37,816 bases of DNA from Romboutsia timonensis. GTDB taxonomy: Bacteria > Bacillota > Clostridia > Peptostreptococcales > Peptostreptococcaceae. Below the pieces are notes generated by a model that was not told where the DNA came from, made no database searches, and saw only the letters and a list, made by a program, of their open reading frames with translations. Shown here in pieces: positions 1 through 8,914 of the stretch; position 1 is the first letter of the stretch; each line of letters begins with the position of its first letter. The stretch covers positions 1,240,845 to 1,278,660 of the forward strand of contig NZ_LT629850.1 of assembly GCF_900106845.1 (NCBI RefSeq), read 5' to 3'. Both the position numbers and the translations under genes were made by a program.

Positions 1-327
1 GATAAAGGTTACATTAACAAAAGGCTAACGCCTGAGTTAAAAACTGAAAAAGATATAAATTTACTATTTTTAAAAAGAGGAAATAGTAAAGATAACTATC
101 CAAAACAAATAAGACAATTAATATTTAAAGTTAGAAGGAGAATAGAAACTAGCTTTTCTCAATTAACAGAACAATTAAACCTAAATAAAGTAAAAAGTAA
201 ATCAATGCTTGGATTTATAACAAGAATATCAATAAAAGTATTAGGACATAATATTTCATTTCTAATAAATAAATTGATAGGAAATTATGATTCTATAGCT
301 AAAATAAAAAGTCTAGTATTTGGTTAA
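1..327 (+). mobile_element. IS982-like transposase, 3' end only
   Basis: An open frame enters from the left edge and ends with TAA at 325-327, giving about 108 residues. It starts with DKGYINKRL and continues with RRRIETSFSQL and KSMLGF..RI..KVLGHN. These match the C-terminal third of IS982-type DDE transposases; the Glu of RRRIET is the likely last catalytic acid. The 5' part lies outside the window, so it cannot be said whether the element is intact. The protein would cut and join the ends of its insertion sequence. It marks the left side of the accessory island that holds the pPIWI_RE operon. Family assignment is from remembered motif pattern, not a search. Confidence 0.7.
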
Positions 328-347
328 ATTTTACAAATACTAGACTT
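309..347 (+). terminator. Hairpin across the transposase stop codon
   Basis: A perfect 14-bp inverted repeat (AAGTCTAGTATTTG at 309-322, complement at 334-347) overlaps the end of the transposase frame. A T-rich run begins about 10 nt downstream rather than directly after the stem, so it may be a weak terminator or part of the end of the insertion sequence. Confidence 0.5.
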
Positions 348-1163
348 GTGGGATATTATTTTTTTGTTAAAATTAATTAACTTTATTTGGAAAATATTTT
401 GAACTAGCACAATAGATTAATTATATAAACCTTATCTTCTTTAAGCATAGATTTATCTAAAAATCCAAGTATAGATTTAAATATATTATATGCAATATCT
501 TTTATATACTTATCATTTTTTAGAATCTTTTACATATGAATTAGATATAAAATCTATTTCTATAAGTAGTGCCAGAATTTTATCTTTTCTTCTAAGATTT
601 CTATTTCTAAAACTGTGTCCCTTTCTTATGTGTTGTGTATTGTTTAAAGAAAGTTATTCAGGATCTTTTCCTTCATGTCTAAAGTCTAGATACAATTTCA
701 TATGTGTTTATTTTATAATATAGTTTTATCAATAATCTAATGGAGTGTATTTTTAAGTAATACTAAAAGATTTGAAGAATTTAGTAGGATGTGTTGTTAT
801 TCTTATCGAATATATATTTTAGGACTATAAGGTATGGATGTGTTTTATGTTAGAGTATTTAACTAGAGATGATTTACTTGAGATAGTGGTTGATGTTGTT
901 GGGTTATAGTAATGGATACTTTTAAGAAAGTGATTGTGTATAGTTTTTATAAATTATATTTTAACTATATAATCTATTATAGTATGTAGAAAAATAAATT
1001 TCATACAAATGTAATTTAGTTGTATATTTATGTATTAATAAATAAATGTTAAAATAGAGTTATAAGAAACATCATAATATTGAAATATAAAAAGAAGATA
1101 TTTATACTTATACACTTTATATAAATCAGTATGAAAATAAACTAAACACATAGGAGACAAAAA
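328..1163. other. Decayed DNA between IS remnant and WYL gene
   Basis: No intact gene is supported here. The minus strand holds a broken coding remnant (404-701). On the plus strand only short pieces can be read, for example a 20-codon frame at 847-909 without a good ribosome binding site. The last 150 bases are very AT-rich and must hold the WYL gene promoter. An imperfect ATACAA/TTGTAT inverted repeat (1003-1025) is the only operator-like symmetry seen. Confidence 0.5.
404..701 (-). pseudogene. Broken gene remnant, unknown function
   Basis: Read on the minus strand from ATG at 701, the frame gives MKLYLDFRHEGKDPE, then a stop, then continues in the same frame with a basic, protein-like stretch (RKGHSFRNRNLRRKDK, ALLIEIDF). 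After a run of six A's near position 518 it needs a shift of one base to go on as KYIKDIAYNIFKSILGFLDK and end at TAG (404-406). One stop and one homopolymer frameshift in otherwise coherent sequence suggest a decayed gene. The family was not recognised. It fits an island flanked by insertion-sequence debris. Confidence 0.35.
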
Positions 1164-2096
1164 ATGAGTAAATTTTCAAATTTGCTTAGATTAATAACGT
1201 TATTAAAAAGCAATAAAAGAATAAAAAGAAAGGAAATAGCAGATGCATTAGGTGTAAGTGAAAGAATGGTAAGGAAATATATAAGTGATTTGCAAGAAGC
1301 AAATATAACCATAGAGTCAATACCAGGACCTAATGGAGGATATGAGTTAAAAGGACATAATTATTTATTGAATTTAAATACAGATAATGAAGAAGTTAAA
1401 TCTTTAGAAAAAGCATTAGAGCAATTGAAACAACAAGAGTTTGAATATATAGATGATTTAGAGTCACTTACAAAGAAGGTAAAAAGTAATAATGAGTTAA
1501 CTAACGATATAACATATGGAATTATAAGTGAATCTGAAGAAACTTATTTAGATAAAGAAGAAGATTATGAGTTAGAAATTCAATCGGCATGTTTAATGAG
1601 ACATAAATTAAAAATGAGTTATCATTCAATCTCATCGGGAGATAGTATAAGAGTAATAAGACCATATGCAGTAATTACTAAAAATGATATGAAATATGTT
1701 ATCGCATATTGCGAAAATAGAAAGACTATAAGAACATTTAAACTTATTAGAATTAATTGGATTGAAGTATTATCTGATAAATTTGATATAAATAGCTCTT
1801 TTGATATTAAAGAGTATATGAAAAATACCATTGGTATATTTAATAATGACGAAATTAAATTAAAATTATTATTAAAGAAGCCATTTTCATATTCTGTAAG
1901 TGAGCGTAAATATGTTGAAAATCAACATATTACATGGAATGATGATGAAACTATAATATTTGAAGCAACTATGAATGGTAAAGAAGATATTATTCGATGG
2001 ATATTATCAATGGGAGAATGTGTTACTATATTAGAGCCCTTATATTTAAAAGAAGAATTAAAAAATATATTAAAAAATATGATAAATACCATATAA
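1164..2096 (+). CDS. WYL-domain transcriptional regulator
   Basis: Predicted DNA-binding regulator of 310 residues. Residues about 5-55 form a DeoR/HTH_11-type winged helix (KRKEIADALGVSERMVRKYI), followed by the wing PGPNGGYEL. Residues about 135-205 form a WYL domain: RVIRPYAVITKNDMKYVIAYC and TIRTFKLIRI correspond to the usual 'RPY......WYL.gyc....R.FrldRi' core, with the tryptophan of the name position replaced. The rest (210-310) resembles the WCX extension. The start follows TAGGAGAC at good spacing. A strong terminator sits directly after the stop, so it is transcribed apart from the nuclease/helicase/PIWI operon that starts about 120 bp downstream on the same strand. WYL proteins often control phage-defence loci by sensing a nucleic acid or nucleotide ligand; control of the next operon is inferred. 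Confidence 0.85.
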   Translation: MSKFSNLLRLITLLKSNKRIKRKEIADALGVSERMVRKYISDLQEANITIESIPGPNGGYELKGHNYLLNLNTDNEEVKSLEKALEQLKQQEFEYIDDLESLTKKVKSNNELTNDITYGIISESEETYLDKEEDYELEIQSACLMRHKLKMSYHSISSGDSIRVIRPYAVITKNDMKYVIAYCENRKTIRTFKLIRINWIEVLSDKFDINSSFDIKEYMKNTIGIFNNDEIKLKLLLKKPFSYSVSERKYVENQHITWNDDETIIFEATMNGKEDIIRWILSMGECVTILEPLYLKEELKNILKNMINTI

Positions 2097-2123
2097 ATAG
2101 CGACTATTAGTTGCTATTTTTTT
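2096..2123 (+). terminator. Intrinsic terminator of WYL gene
   Basis: Stem AATAGC(g)AC / GT(t)GCTATT with loop TATTA, followed by a run of seven T's. It begins at the last base of the stop codon. Confidence 0.85.
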
Positions 2124-2141
2124 ATTTAAAATAAAAGAGGC

Positions 2142-2173
2142 TTGAATGGTTCATTAATATAATGTATTATAAT
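2142..2173 (+). promoter_or_regulatory. Candidate promoter of the pPIWI_RE operon
   Basis: TATAAT at 2168-2173 lies 20 bases after TTGAAT at 2142-2147, between the WYL terminator and the ribosome binding site of the nuclease gene. The spacing is longer than ideal. A transcript from here would start near 2180, excluding the ATG at 2162 and favouring the start at 2216. Confidence 0.4.
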
Positions 2174-2215
2174 AACAAATATGACGTAAATAGTTCAGTG
2201 ATTAAGGAGGTTAAT

Positions 2216-3301
2216 ATGAATGCAGAGCAAATAGAATTAGTTTATGCAATGGAAAATTTCATTAGTAAAGAAAATACTATATCAGAAAAAATACATTTAT
2301 CTAATAAAGCTATAGATTTATTGACAAATCAAATGGTAAATAAACATAAATATAACTTTCCAACAAATATAAGTGAATTAATAAACTTTATGAAAACAGA
2401 AACTATGGATACATATTTAGGAGATGATTTCCCAAGCGAGCCTTTTATAAATTATAACTTAGAAGTTAATGAGTATATTTTAGAAGAAACAAAAGAAAAA
2501 GATGAGAAAGAAAAAGTTCAAAAAATAATGAAGAAGCTATTAGATTGTTGTAGAGAGAAATACAGTGAGCAAAATGATAGTTATTGGGATTATGAGTATA
2601 GAGAAGCAAGGAAATTTATATCAAATACATACTTAATAGAAAATACTACACTAGATACAAATTTATATTCAATATTTTCAAATGAAACAATAAAAATGAT
2701 TCAAGATATGTATATACCAAGAAATATTAGTGATGAAAAACTTATTATATGTCCAGTTTGTGGCAAACCTTTAAATTTTACAAATGAAAAAGGAAGCTGT
2801 ACTGAAATTTGTAAATACTATAGAGTTAAAGATAAGTTAGATGATATAACAAAAATCATAAATCCTAAAAATAAATATGTTGAATTGAGCGAAGGGATTT
2901 ATAAATATGTATTACTCCCTAATATAGGAGAAATTAAAATATATGAAAAGTTAGTTGCTAAATTTAAGGATTTAGAGGTAACTTTATATCCTAATATAGA
3001 TGAATTTGATATAAGTATATCTAATGGAGATATATGTATAAACTTAGATGTAAAAGACCATACAAATCCAAGTAGCTTAGCTAAAAATTTAAAAGAAAAT
3101 TCAAACTTATCTAAATTCAATAAAGATAAATATTGTTTTTTAGTAATACCAGATCATAGAGTTGAGATTTATAAAAAGAATAATAGTAAAAATTATATGA
3201 ATGAATTAAATAAAACTTTTCAAAATGAAGAAATCGATATTTACTCGCTTCAAGAAAAAAATCTTATAAAAAAGATAGAAGAAATATTGGGGGTGAGTTA
3301 A
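2216..3301 (+). CDS. pPIWI_RE-island nuclease (PD-(D/E)xK) with zinc ribbon
   Basis: Predicted endonuclease of 361 residues, first gene of the three-gene island. The ATG at 2216 is preceded by AAGGAGG at ideal spacing; an upstream in-frame ATG at 2162 has no ribosome binding site. Residues 1-170 are helical and acidic and match no common family, as expected for the island's domain Y. C179-x2-C182 and C195-x3-C199 look like a zinc ribbon. The C-terminal part has a restriction-endonuclease core: E244, D265 in DEFDISIS, and D278-V-K280 in NLDVKDH give the E...D...DxK pattern, followed by a strand (CFLVIPDH) and a closing helix. TAA overlaps the next ATG by one base, so translation is coupled. 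Nuclease activity is inferred from motifs and context. Confidence 0.75.
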   Translation: MNAEQIELVYAMENFISKENTISEKIHLSNKAIDLLTNQMVNKHKYNFPTNISELINFMKTETMDTYLGDDFPSEPFINYNLEVNEYILEETKEKDEKEKVQKIMKKLLDCCREKYSEQNDSYWDYEYREARKFISNTYLIENTTLDTNLYSIFSNETIKMIQDMYIPRNISDEKLIICPVCGKPLNFTNEKGSCTEICKYYRVKDKLDDITKIINPKNKYVELSEGIYKYVLLPNIGEIKIYEKLVAKFKDLEVTLYPNIDEFDISISNGDICINLDVKDHTNPSSLAKNLKENSNLSKFNKDKYCFLVIPDHRVEIYKKNNSKNYMNELNKTFQNEEIDIYSLQEKNLIKKIEEILGVS

Positions 3302-6300
3302 TGAATAGATACAAAATAAGATTATCTAAGCTCTTTAAAGATGATAATATCGATTTTAAGGTTAAAGATTTTATAGACATAGAGATTAGACTTTATACAC
3401 TACTTAATTTATATAATGTTGTTCCGGCAAGTTTAGGTTGGAGTGTATATACTAAATATTTTGATGTTTATAAATCTGAAGCAGAAGATGAAAAAAGTAG
3501 AAAAAATATATTTAATCTAAGAAAAGATAACCCTTTATTTAGTACTTCTACAAAATGGAAAATGTCACTAAATAAATATTTAGAGATTGATAAAAAATAT
3601 AGGATGTTTGATATAGATGATAATGATAATTTAATTAAAATTGTAGCTAAGTATGAAAGTGATAGAGAAAATATATATAACATGTATATTGAAGAATTAA
3701 ATAAATCTAAGGGAAGTACAAAATGGTTTGCTGAAAATACTGTTGAATATAAAAGCAGAAATAAAAAAGATGATATTAATAAATATAAAATTTATAAACA
3801 TGAAGTAGTTGATATAGGAGATAAATATCAAAAAAATATAGACTTATACAAAAATAAAAAATATATAAAGTTATATAATGATAATAATTGGTCAGAAACA
3901 TTAGAAAAAATGGGTCCTAATTTTATAAAAAGACCTAGTATACATATGGATATATTAAATAAAGAAAATGAAATAGAATTAAAAGGACCAATTCATATTG
4001 TAGGAGCATTAGGTGCGGGAAAATCTACATATAAATTTGCTCAAATATATGAAGGTGTTAAAGAACATAAGCTAAAAATAGGAGTAATTGAAGATACAGT
4101 ACCAAATGTAATAAATACTGTTAAGACTTTAAGGAGTTTAGGTATAAATGCCGTTCCTATAATAGGAACAACAAATGAAAAAAATCATCTTAAAAACTAT
4201 TTAAGTAATAAAAAAGAACTTGAAGAATTAGAGGATGATATTATAGTAAAATGGTTATCAGGCAATTGTATATTAAAAGCATTAAACCAAGATAAAGAAG
4301 ATGAGTCATCATTTCCTTGTAACAGATTATATGAAGATAAAAATAAAGTATTATGTCCATATTCCTTTAAATGTGGTCATATGGAAAAAATGCGATGTAT
4401 TCCAGAGGCTGAAGTTATAGTAACTACTCCTCATAATTTAGTAAAGGGAAGTATACCGGCATTTATAGATAATTACAACCGAAGTATTTATGAAATATTC
4501 TATGATAATTTAGATATGATAATTGTAGATGAAGCTGATGGTGTACAAAGTATTTTAGATGATCAATTAATGCCAAGTATAAAAGTAAATTATGGAGAAG
4601 ATAGTTTATTTAGAAAGTTTAATGAATTAAAAAATGATATATCAAAAGATAATAAATCACGAGATGAAATAAGTAAATTTAAATTTATTAGTAATGTTAA
4701 TAAACTTGAAAGAATTTTATTTAATATTGAACGTATATTACCTAAACTAGAAAAAGTAAAAAAGCATACTATGAATAGAATGTGGACTCCTATAGAAGTT
4801 TTTAAGGATATAACTTTAGTATTAAGAAAAGAGCAAGATGATAACAATGAAAAATTCATAAAGTTTTTACAAGAGTATGTAGAGCTTACAGATGCATTTA
4901 AAATATCTGAAGATAAATTAGATCATAAAATAAATCAGCGCTTTAATTTTATTTCAGATATACATCAAGCTGATAAATTAAATGAAGAAAAACTTATACA
5001 AGAAGTCGAGTTAATGATTAATAAATACAAAATAAAAACTTCGAGTAGAATTAACTTAGAACTATTTATACAAAAAATTGCATTTTTAATTATGCTAGTT
5101 CAAATGGATTATATATTAAAAATCATTAGTAATGAATATCCATATATGAGCTATGAAGTATATGGAGAAATAAAAAGCGTAGATGGATTTAATAATGTAA
5201 ATAAAAAATTGAAACATTTAGTAAAAGAACCATGTATAGGGACTATATATGGATACAAAGTATCCTATAATAATGGACTTAGAATTGATATGATTAGATA
5301 CGATGGCGTAGGAAGAAGTTTATTAGAATCTTGGTCTAATATTAAAGAGGATATAGGTTTAGAAGGACCATGTGTTATATATTTATCTGGTACAAGTTAT
5401 TCACCAGGCTCAGCTCATTATAACCTAAAGAAAAATCCAGATATCCTACTAAGAGGTAAAAGCGAAGGTAACATTAATATGAAGTTTTTACCTAAAGTAA
5501 ATAATGATAAATTCATAAGAATCTCAGGAATATACAACAAGGATATAAGGACTGATAATTTAAAGAATCTTACAAAATCAATAATTCAAGATATAAAAAT
5601 AGAATTAAATTTATGGAAATCATCTGGAAGAAAAGTACTATTAATAGTAAATAGTTATGATGACTGTAGATCAGTAGGTGAGGTATTAAGATTTGAAAAT
5701 ATTAACTATAAGTTAATACTTAATGAAAAACAAGATGATAGTATAACAAAAGACTATATAGAAACTTTAGCAAATACTAGTGTGGATGTATGTGTAGTTC
5801 CATTATCAATAATATCAAGAGGATACAATATTTTAGATGATAAAGGAAATTCATACTTTGGAAGTATGTTTTTTATGGTTAGACCATATATGGTACCTGG
5901 AGATTTTTCTTCATACATACAAATATTACATCATTATCTAAATGATATTTGTGAAGAACTAGAAAACAGAGATTTAATATATTCAGATAAGGTTGATAGG
6001 TTTAGAAAAAATTGTTATATGAGATTTAATGACATACTAGAAATGTCATACTGGAAACAATTAAACTCTAAAGAAAAAGAAATAATGAGTTGGTTTATGA
6101 TTGTTCCAATAAAACAAGCGATTGGAAGAATGCAAAGAAATGGAAATGACTGTAATGTATTTTTCTGTGACTTAGCATTTTCACAATCTATAATTGAAAA
6201 TAATAAAGTCGATATAAATAACAGCATATTATATGGATGGTTTGAAACCTTATCAGAATGTATAAATGATGAAGTAATTAGTAATTTATATGGACAGTTT

Positions 6301-6375
6301 TATAAAGGATTAGAGATTATGCTGGATGAAATTAATGAAGAAATTGAAGAATACATGGATGAGGAGTGGGAGTAA
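3301..6375 (+). CDS. pPIWI_RE-island DinG/XPD-like helicase
   Basis: Superfamily 2 DNA helicase of 1024 residues. Residues 1-225 are a family-specific N-terminal region (likely domain Z). Walker A is GALGAGKST at 235-243. Walker B is DEAD at 410-413. An SGTS motif lies at 696-699, SRGYN at 839-843 and QAIGRMQR at 939-946. Between Walker A and B are Cys340, Cys352, Cys358 and Cys366, followed by EAEVIVTTPHNLV. Position, number and spacing fit the 4Fe-4S domain of XPD/DinG helicases, which unwind duplexes or DNA-RNA hybrids. The C-terminus is strongly acidic. The ATG overlaps the nuclease stop by one base and the gene's own stop overlaps the PIWI start by one base. Cofactor and polarity are inferred from the family. 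Confidence 0.85.
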   Translation: MNRYKIRLSKLFKDDNIDFKVKDFIDIEIRLYTLLNLYNVVPASLGWSVYTKYFDVYKSEAEDEKSRKNIFNLRKDNPLFSTSTKWKMSLNKYLEIDKKYRMFDIDDNDNLIKIVAKYESDRENIYNMYIEELNKSKGSTKWFAENTVEYKSRNKKDDINKYKIYKHEVVDIGDKYQKNIDLYKNKKYIKLYNDNNWSETLEKMGPNFIKRPSIHMDILNKENEIELKGPIHIVGALGAGKSTYKFAQIYEGVKEHKLKIGVIEDTVPNVINTVKTLRSLGINAVPIIGTTNEKNHLKNYLSNKKELEELEDDIIVKWLSGNCILKALNQDKEDESSFPCNRLYEDKNKVLCPYSFKCGHMEKMRCIPEAEVIVTTPHNLVKGSIPAFIDNYNRSIYEIFYDNLDMIIVDEADGVQSILDDQLMPSIKVNYGEDSLFRKFNELKNDISKDNKSRDEISKFKFISNVNKLERILFNIERILPKLEKVKKHTMNRMWTPIEVFKDITLVLRKEQDDNNEKFIKFLQEYVELTDAFKISEDKLDHKINQRFNFISDIHQADKLNEEKLIQEVELMINKYKIKTSSRINLELFIQKIAFLIMLVQMDYILKIISNEYPYMSYEVYGEIKSVDGFNNVNKKLKHLVKEPCIGTIYGYKVSYNNGLRIDMIRYDGVGRSLLESWSNIKEDIGLEGPCVIYLSGTSYSPGSAHYNLKKNPDILLRGKSEGNINMKFLPKVNNDKFIRISGIYNKDIRTDNLKNLTKSIIQDIKIELNLWKSSGRKVLLIVNSYDDCRSVGEVLRFENINYKLILNEKQDDSITKDYIETLANTSVDVCVVPLSIISRGYNILDDKGNSYFGSMFFMVRPYMVPGDFSSYIQILHHYLNDICEELENRDLIYSDKVDRFRKNCYMRFNDILEMSYWKQLNSKEKEIMSWFMIVPIKQAIGRMQRNGNDCNVFFCDLAFSQSIIENNKVDINNSILYGWFETLSECINDEVISNLYGQFYKGLEIMLDEINEEIEEYMDEEWE

Positions 6376-8786
6376 TGGCACAAATACAGTTATATTCATT
6401 TAATATAAATGAAGAAAATATAGATGATGTATATCTGAAGGTATTTAAATTACCTTCAGAAGTTAAAGAAGTAATAAATGAACTTAAGGAAGATAATAGT
6501 AAAAGTGACAATATAGCAGGAAGTACAATATTTAAAATAGCTGCTGCATTATTTGATGAAGTTATTTATGCTAATAAAAGGATATATGATATAAATAAAG
6601 ATGATGGTATATGGTTTTATTCAGTAGGGGAGTTTGAGTTAGAAACACTTAAAATTAAGGTAATCCAATGGTTAAGAGAAGAATATAAAAATAGAACTGG
6701 AAAAGAGCTTAATAAAAGATTTACAGAAAAATGGAAATTTGATGGGGAAATATCTTTAAAAGAAATAATAAATAGAGATAATGGCTGTAAATTTACTATT
6801 ATTCCTAATTATTATGTATATAAATTATCTAAGAACATATTCAAGTTTGATTCTATACAAAGAAATTTAAAGTTTTATAGAACTATAGAAGATAACAATA
6901 CAATTTTACTTAGTAAACCGATACAATTAGATAAGAAAGTATATACTCCATTTTCATATTATATAGTTTGCAATATGAAAAACCCTATAGACACAGATAA
7001 TTATGTAATGAATTTTTACTTAAAGATAAGAGTCTGGACTGATTATAATTTATTATCTGAAAAAGGTATAAATTACTTAGATGGTAAAGAAGCAACCTCA
7101 ATATTTATATATAAAGAAAGTAAATACTATAATAGTGAGGAGATATTATTTAATAGAGTTCAAATTAATAAAGATAATAACAGTATGTTTATAATAAAAG
7201 ATACTAGTGACAACAATTATATAAAGCTATTAGATATTGACATAGCAGAAATATTAAGAAATGTAAGTAAATATTCTCAAGATAACGATGAATTAATTGC
7301 ATTAATTATTAATAAGAATAAGCAGAATGCAAAGACTCAAAGTGGAGCAGGATTACCAGAAAGAAATGAAATGTTAGAAAATTTAGTACAAATGTTACCA
7401 GAACTAGATTTAAGAAAAAGAATTGAATCTATAAGTACAAGAGGTTCTTCGAAAACTGATAAATTAGGTGAAGAACTTAGAACATATTACAACTTAGAAG
7501 ATGACATTAATACAAATACAATGATAAATAAAGAAGCATATATAATATATAAAAATATAGAGCAAATTATACTAAATGTATATACAAATAATAAAATATT
7601 ATATGAAAAAGTAGAAAAACTATTTTCAATGTATTTAAGGTTAGAAAATAATTTTATACTTGATAGAATATCACCAGATGGATACAGTGTTGAAATTAAC
7701 ATGGTAAATAATGATTTTGTAAGAGAGTTTTCAGAATCAGAAGACAAGGAAAAAAGAAAATTAGAAATAAAGAATTTAATTGAAAATTACGATAAGAAAA
7801 CTTTAAGTTTAGCTTTAATAGATATACCAGCGTATCATGATAAAAAAGAAACTAAAGATAGAGATCCTAAAAACTTGATAAGAACAGCATTTAAAGATAA
7901 TAGAGTATTAACTCAATTTATCAACTATAATGAGGAAACTAAAATAAATACCATAATGAATGCAATAAAAGATTTAATATCGGCAGCTGGATTTGTAGAA
8001 GGTTCATTATATAAAAATATAGGTGTAGGAAAAAATGATATACTAGTTGGAATAGGCAAAGTATCAGGTGGGAACAATGAAAAAATTCTAGCAATGAGTA
8101 AAATTGACAAAGGAAAAATATATATAAATTTATATGGTATAAATAATTGGATGGAATTAAATGATTGTATTTTTTCTATAAATAAAAACTTTACAAATAA
8201 GATAACTATAAGTAAAAATGGAATTACTACAGCTAAAGGAATAGAACAATGGATATCTGAAAATATTTCTAAAATATTAGAAAATAACAGAAAAGTATAC
8301 GCTTTTGTAGATACTAATATTAGAAGTGGACTATGGAGTAAAGTAAAGAATGAGAACTTCAATGAATTAATGTTAAGTAAACTAAGGTTACTAAATATAG
8401 ACTTATTAAGAATGATAAGAATTAATGATACAGATGAAGTTCCAGAATATTTTATAGATGATGGTAAAAAAACTATAAATAAATCAAATGGTGTATTTAA
8501 AGGAAACAATAATACCTATTATCTAGTTGGAATGAGATCAGATACAGATCAAGCTGCAGTTAGCACTACTAAATGCTCTTGCCCTAATAAACCTTTAAAA
8601 AGACCAAGTATGTATGAAGTTAATATAATAGGTTGTAATGATGACAATGAAAAAGATAAAATAGCAATTATGACTCAAGAGCTAAGAAGAATGAATATTT
8701 CATATGATAAGCATACATCACTACCATTACCACTTTATACAATTAAGAGGTTAAGTGAATATATTATAGCAGAGAAAAAGTTTTAA
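6375..8786 (+). CDS. pPIWI_RE family MID-PIWI protein (Argonaute-related)
   Basis: A protein of 803 residues, third gene of the island. ATG at 6375 overlaps the helicase stop as TAATG and has AGGAG eight bases upstream; an in-frame GTG at 6366 lies on that site and is rejected. The N-terminal half (about 1-440) matches what is expected of the pPIWI_RE X region. A MID-like segment follows with IDIP at 482-485, DPK at 497-499 and TQFINY at 513-518. The C-terminal third is an RNase H-fold PIWI module: FVDTN around D646, GMRSD around R721, KRPSMYE with R743 and E748, and HTSLPLPLY at 780-788. The family is named for conserved Arg and Glu residues, for which R721/R743 and E748 are candidates; which ones is uncertain. 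Such proteins are predicted to use nucleic-acid guides or recognise DNA-RNA hybrids. Whether this one cleaves is unknown. Confidence 0.8.
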   Translation: MAQIQLYSFNINEENIDDVYLKVFKLPSEVKEVINELKEDNSKSDNIAGSTIFKIAAALFDEVIYANKRIYDINKDDGIWFYSVGEFELETLKIKVIQWLREEYKNRTGKELNKRFTEKWKFDGEISLKEIINRDNGCKFTIIPNYYVYKLSKNIFKFDSIQRNLKFYRTIEDNNTILLSKPIQLDKKVYTPFSYYIVCNMKNPIDTDNYVMNFYLKIRVWTDYNLLSEKGINYLDGKEATSIFIYKESKYYNSEEILFNRVQINKDNNSMFIIKDTSDNNYIKLLDIDIAEILRNVSKYSQDNDELIALIINKNKQNAKTQSGAGLPERNEMLENLVQMLPELDLRKRIESISTRGSSKTDKLGEELRTYYNLEDDINTNTMINKEAYIIYKNIEQIILNVYTNNKILYEKVEKLFSMYLRLENNFILDRISPDGYSVEINMVNNDFVREFSESEDKEKRKLEIKNLIENYDKKTLSLALIDIPAYHDKKETKDRDPKNLIRTAFKDNRVLTQFINYNEETKINTIMNAIKDLISAAGFVEGSLYKNIGVGKNDILVGIGKVSGGNNEKILAMSKIDKGKIYINLYGINNWMELNDCIFSINKNFTNKITISKNGITTAKGIEQWISENISKILENNRKVYAFVDTNIRSGLWSKVKNENFNELMLSKLRLLNIDLLRMIRINDTDEVPEYFIDDGKKTINKSNGVFKGNNNTYYLVGMRSDTDQAAVSTTKCSCPNKPLKRPSMYEVNIIGCNDDNEKDKIAIMTQELRRMNISYDKHTSLPLPLYTIKRLSEYIIAEKKF

Positions 8787-8872
8787 AGGTAGAAATTAGA
8801 TTTAGAAAATAATTAAAAAATTATACTATCATAAATTGATAAAGCTAAAAAATAAAATATAGTGAGATTTAT

Positions 8873-8914
8873 CTATAAAAAAACAATTGATAATTATTAT
8901 TAATTTTTTTATAG
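8873..8914 (+). terminator. AT-only hairpin after the pPIWI_RE operon
   Basis: Perfect 11-bp inverted repeat CTATAAAAAAA (8873-8883) / TTTTTTTATAG (8904-8914) with a 20-base loop. The descending arm is a T-run, so it could end the operon, but the stem is nearly all A-T and no better terminator is present. Confidence 0.4.

Noticed and set aside
490-723. A 77-codon plus-strand frame
   Set aside because: No ribosome binding site, Phe/Leu/Ser-rich shadow composition, and it lies antisense to the more protein-like broken frame at 404-701.
1003-1025. ATACAA/TTGTAT inverted repeat upstream of the WYL gene as an operator
   Set aside because: Only six-base arms in very AT-rich DNA; too weak to call without a second copy near the island promoter.
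2162-2215. Upstream ATG extension of the island nuclease
   Set aside because: No ribosome binding site before 2162, while AAGGAGG precedes 2216; the candidate -10 box also overlaps this stretch.
7925-8509. A 194-codon minus-strand frame inside the PIWI gene
   Set aside because: It is antisense to a coherent coding frame, starts without a ribosome binding site, and has the hydrophobic composition expected from reading AT-rich coding DNA backwards.
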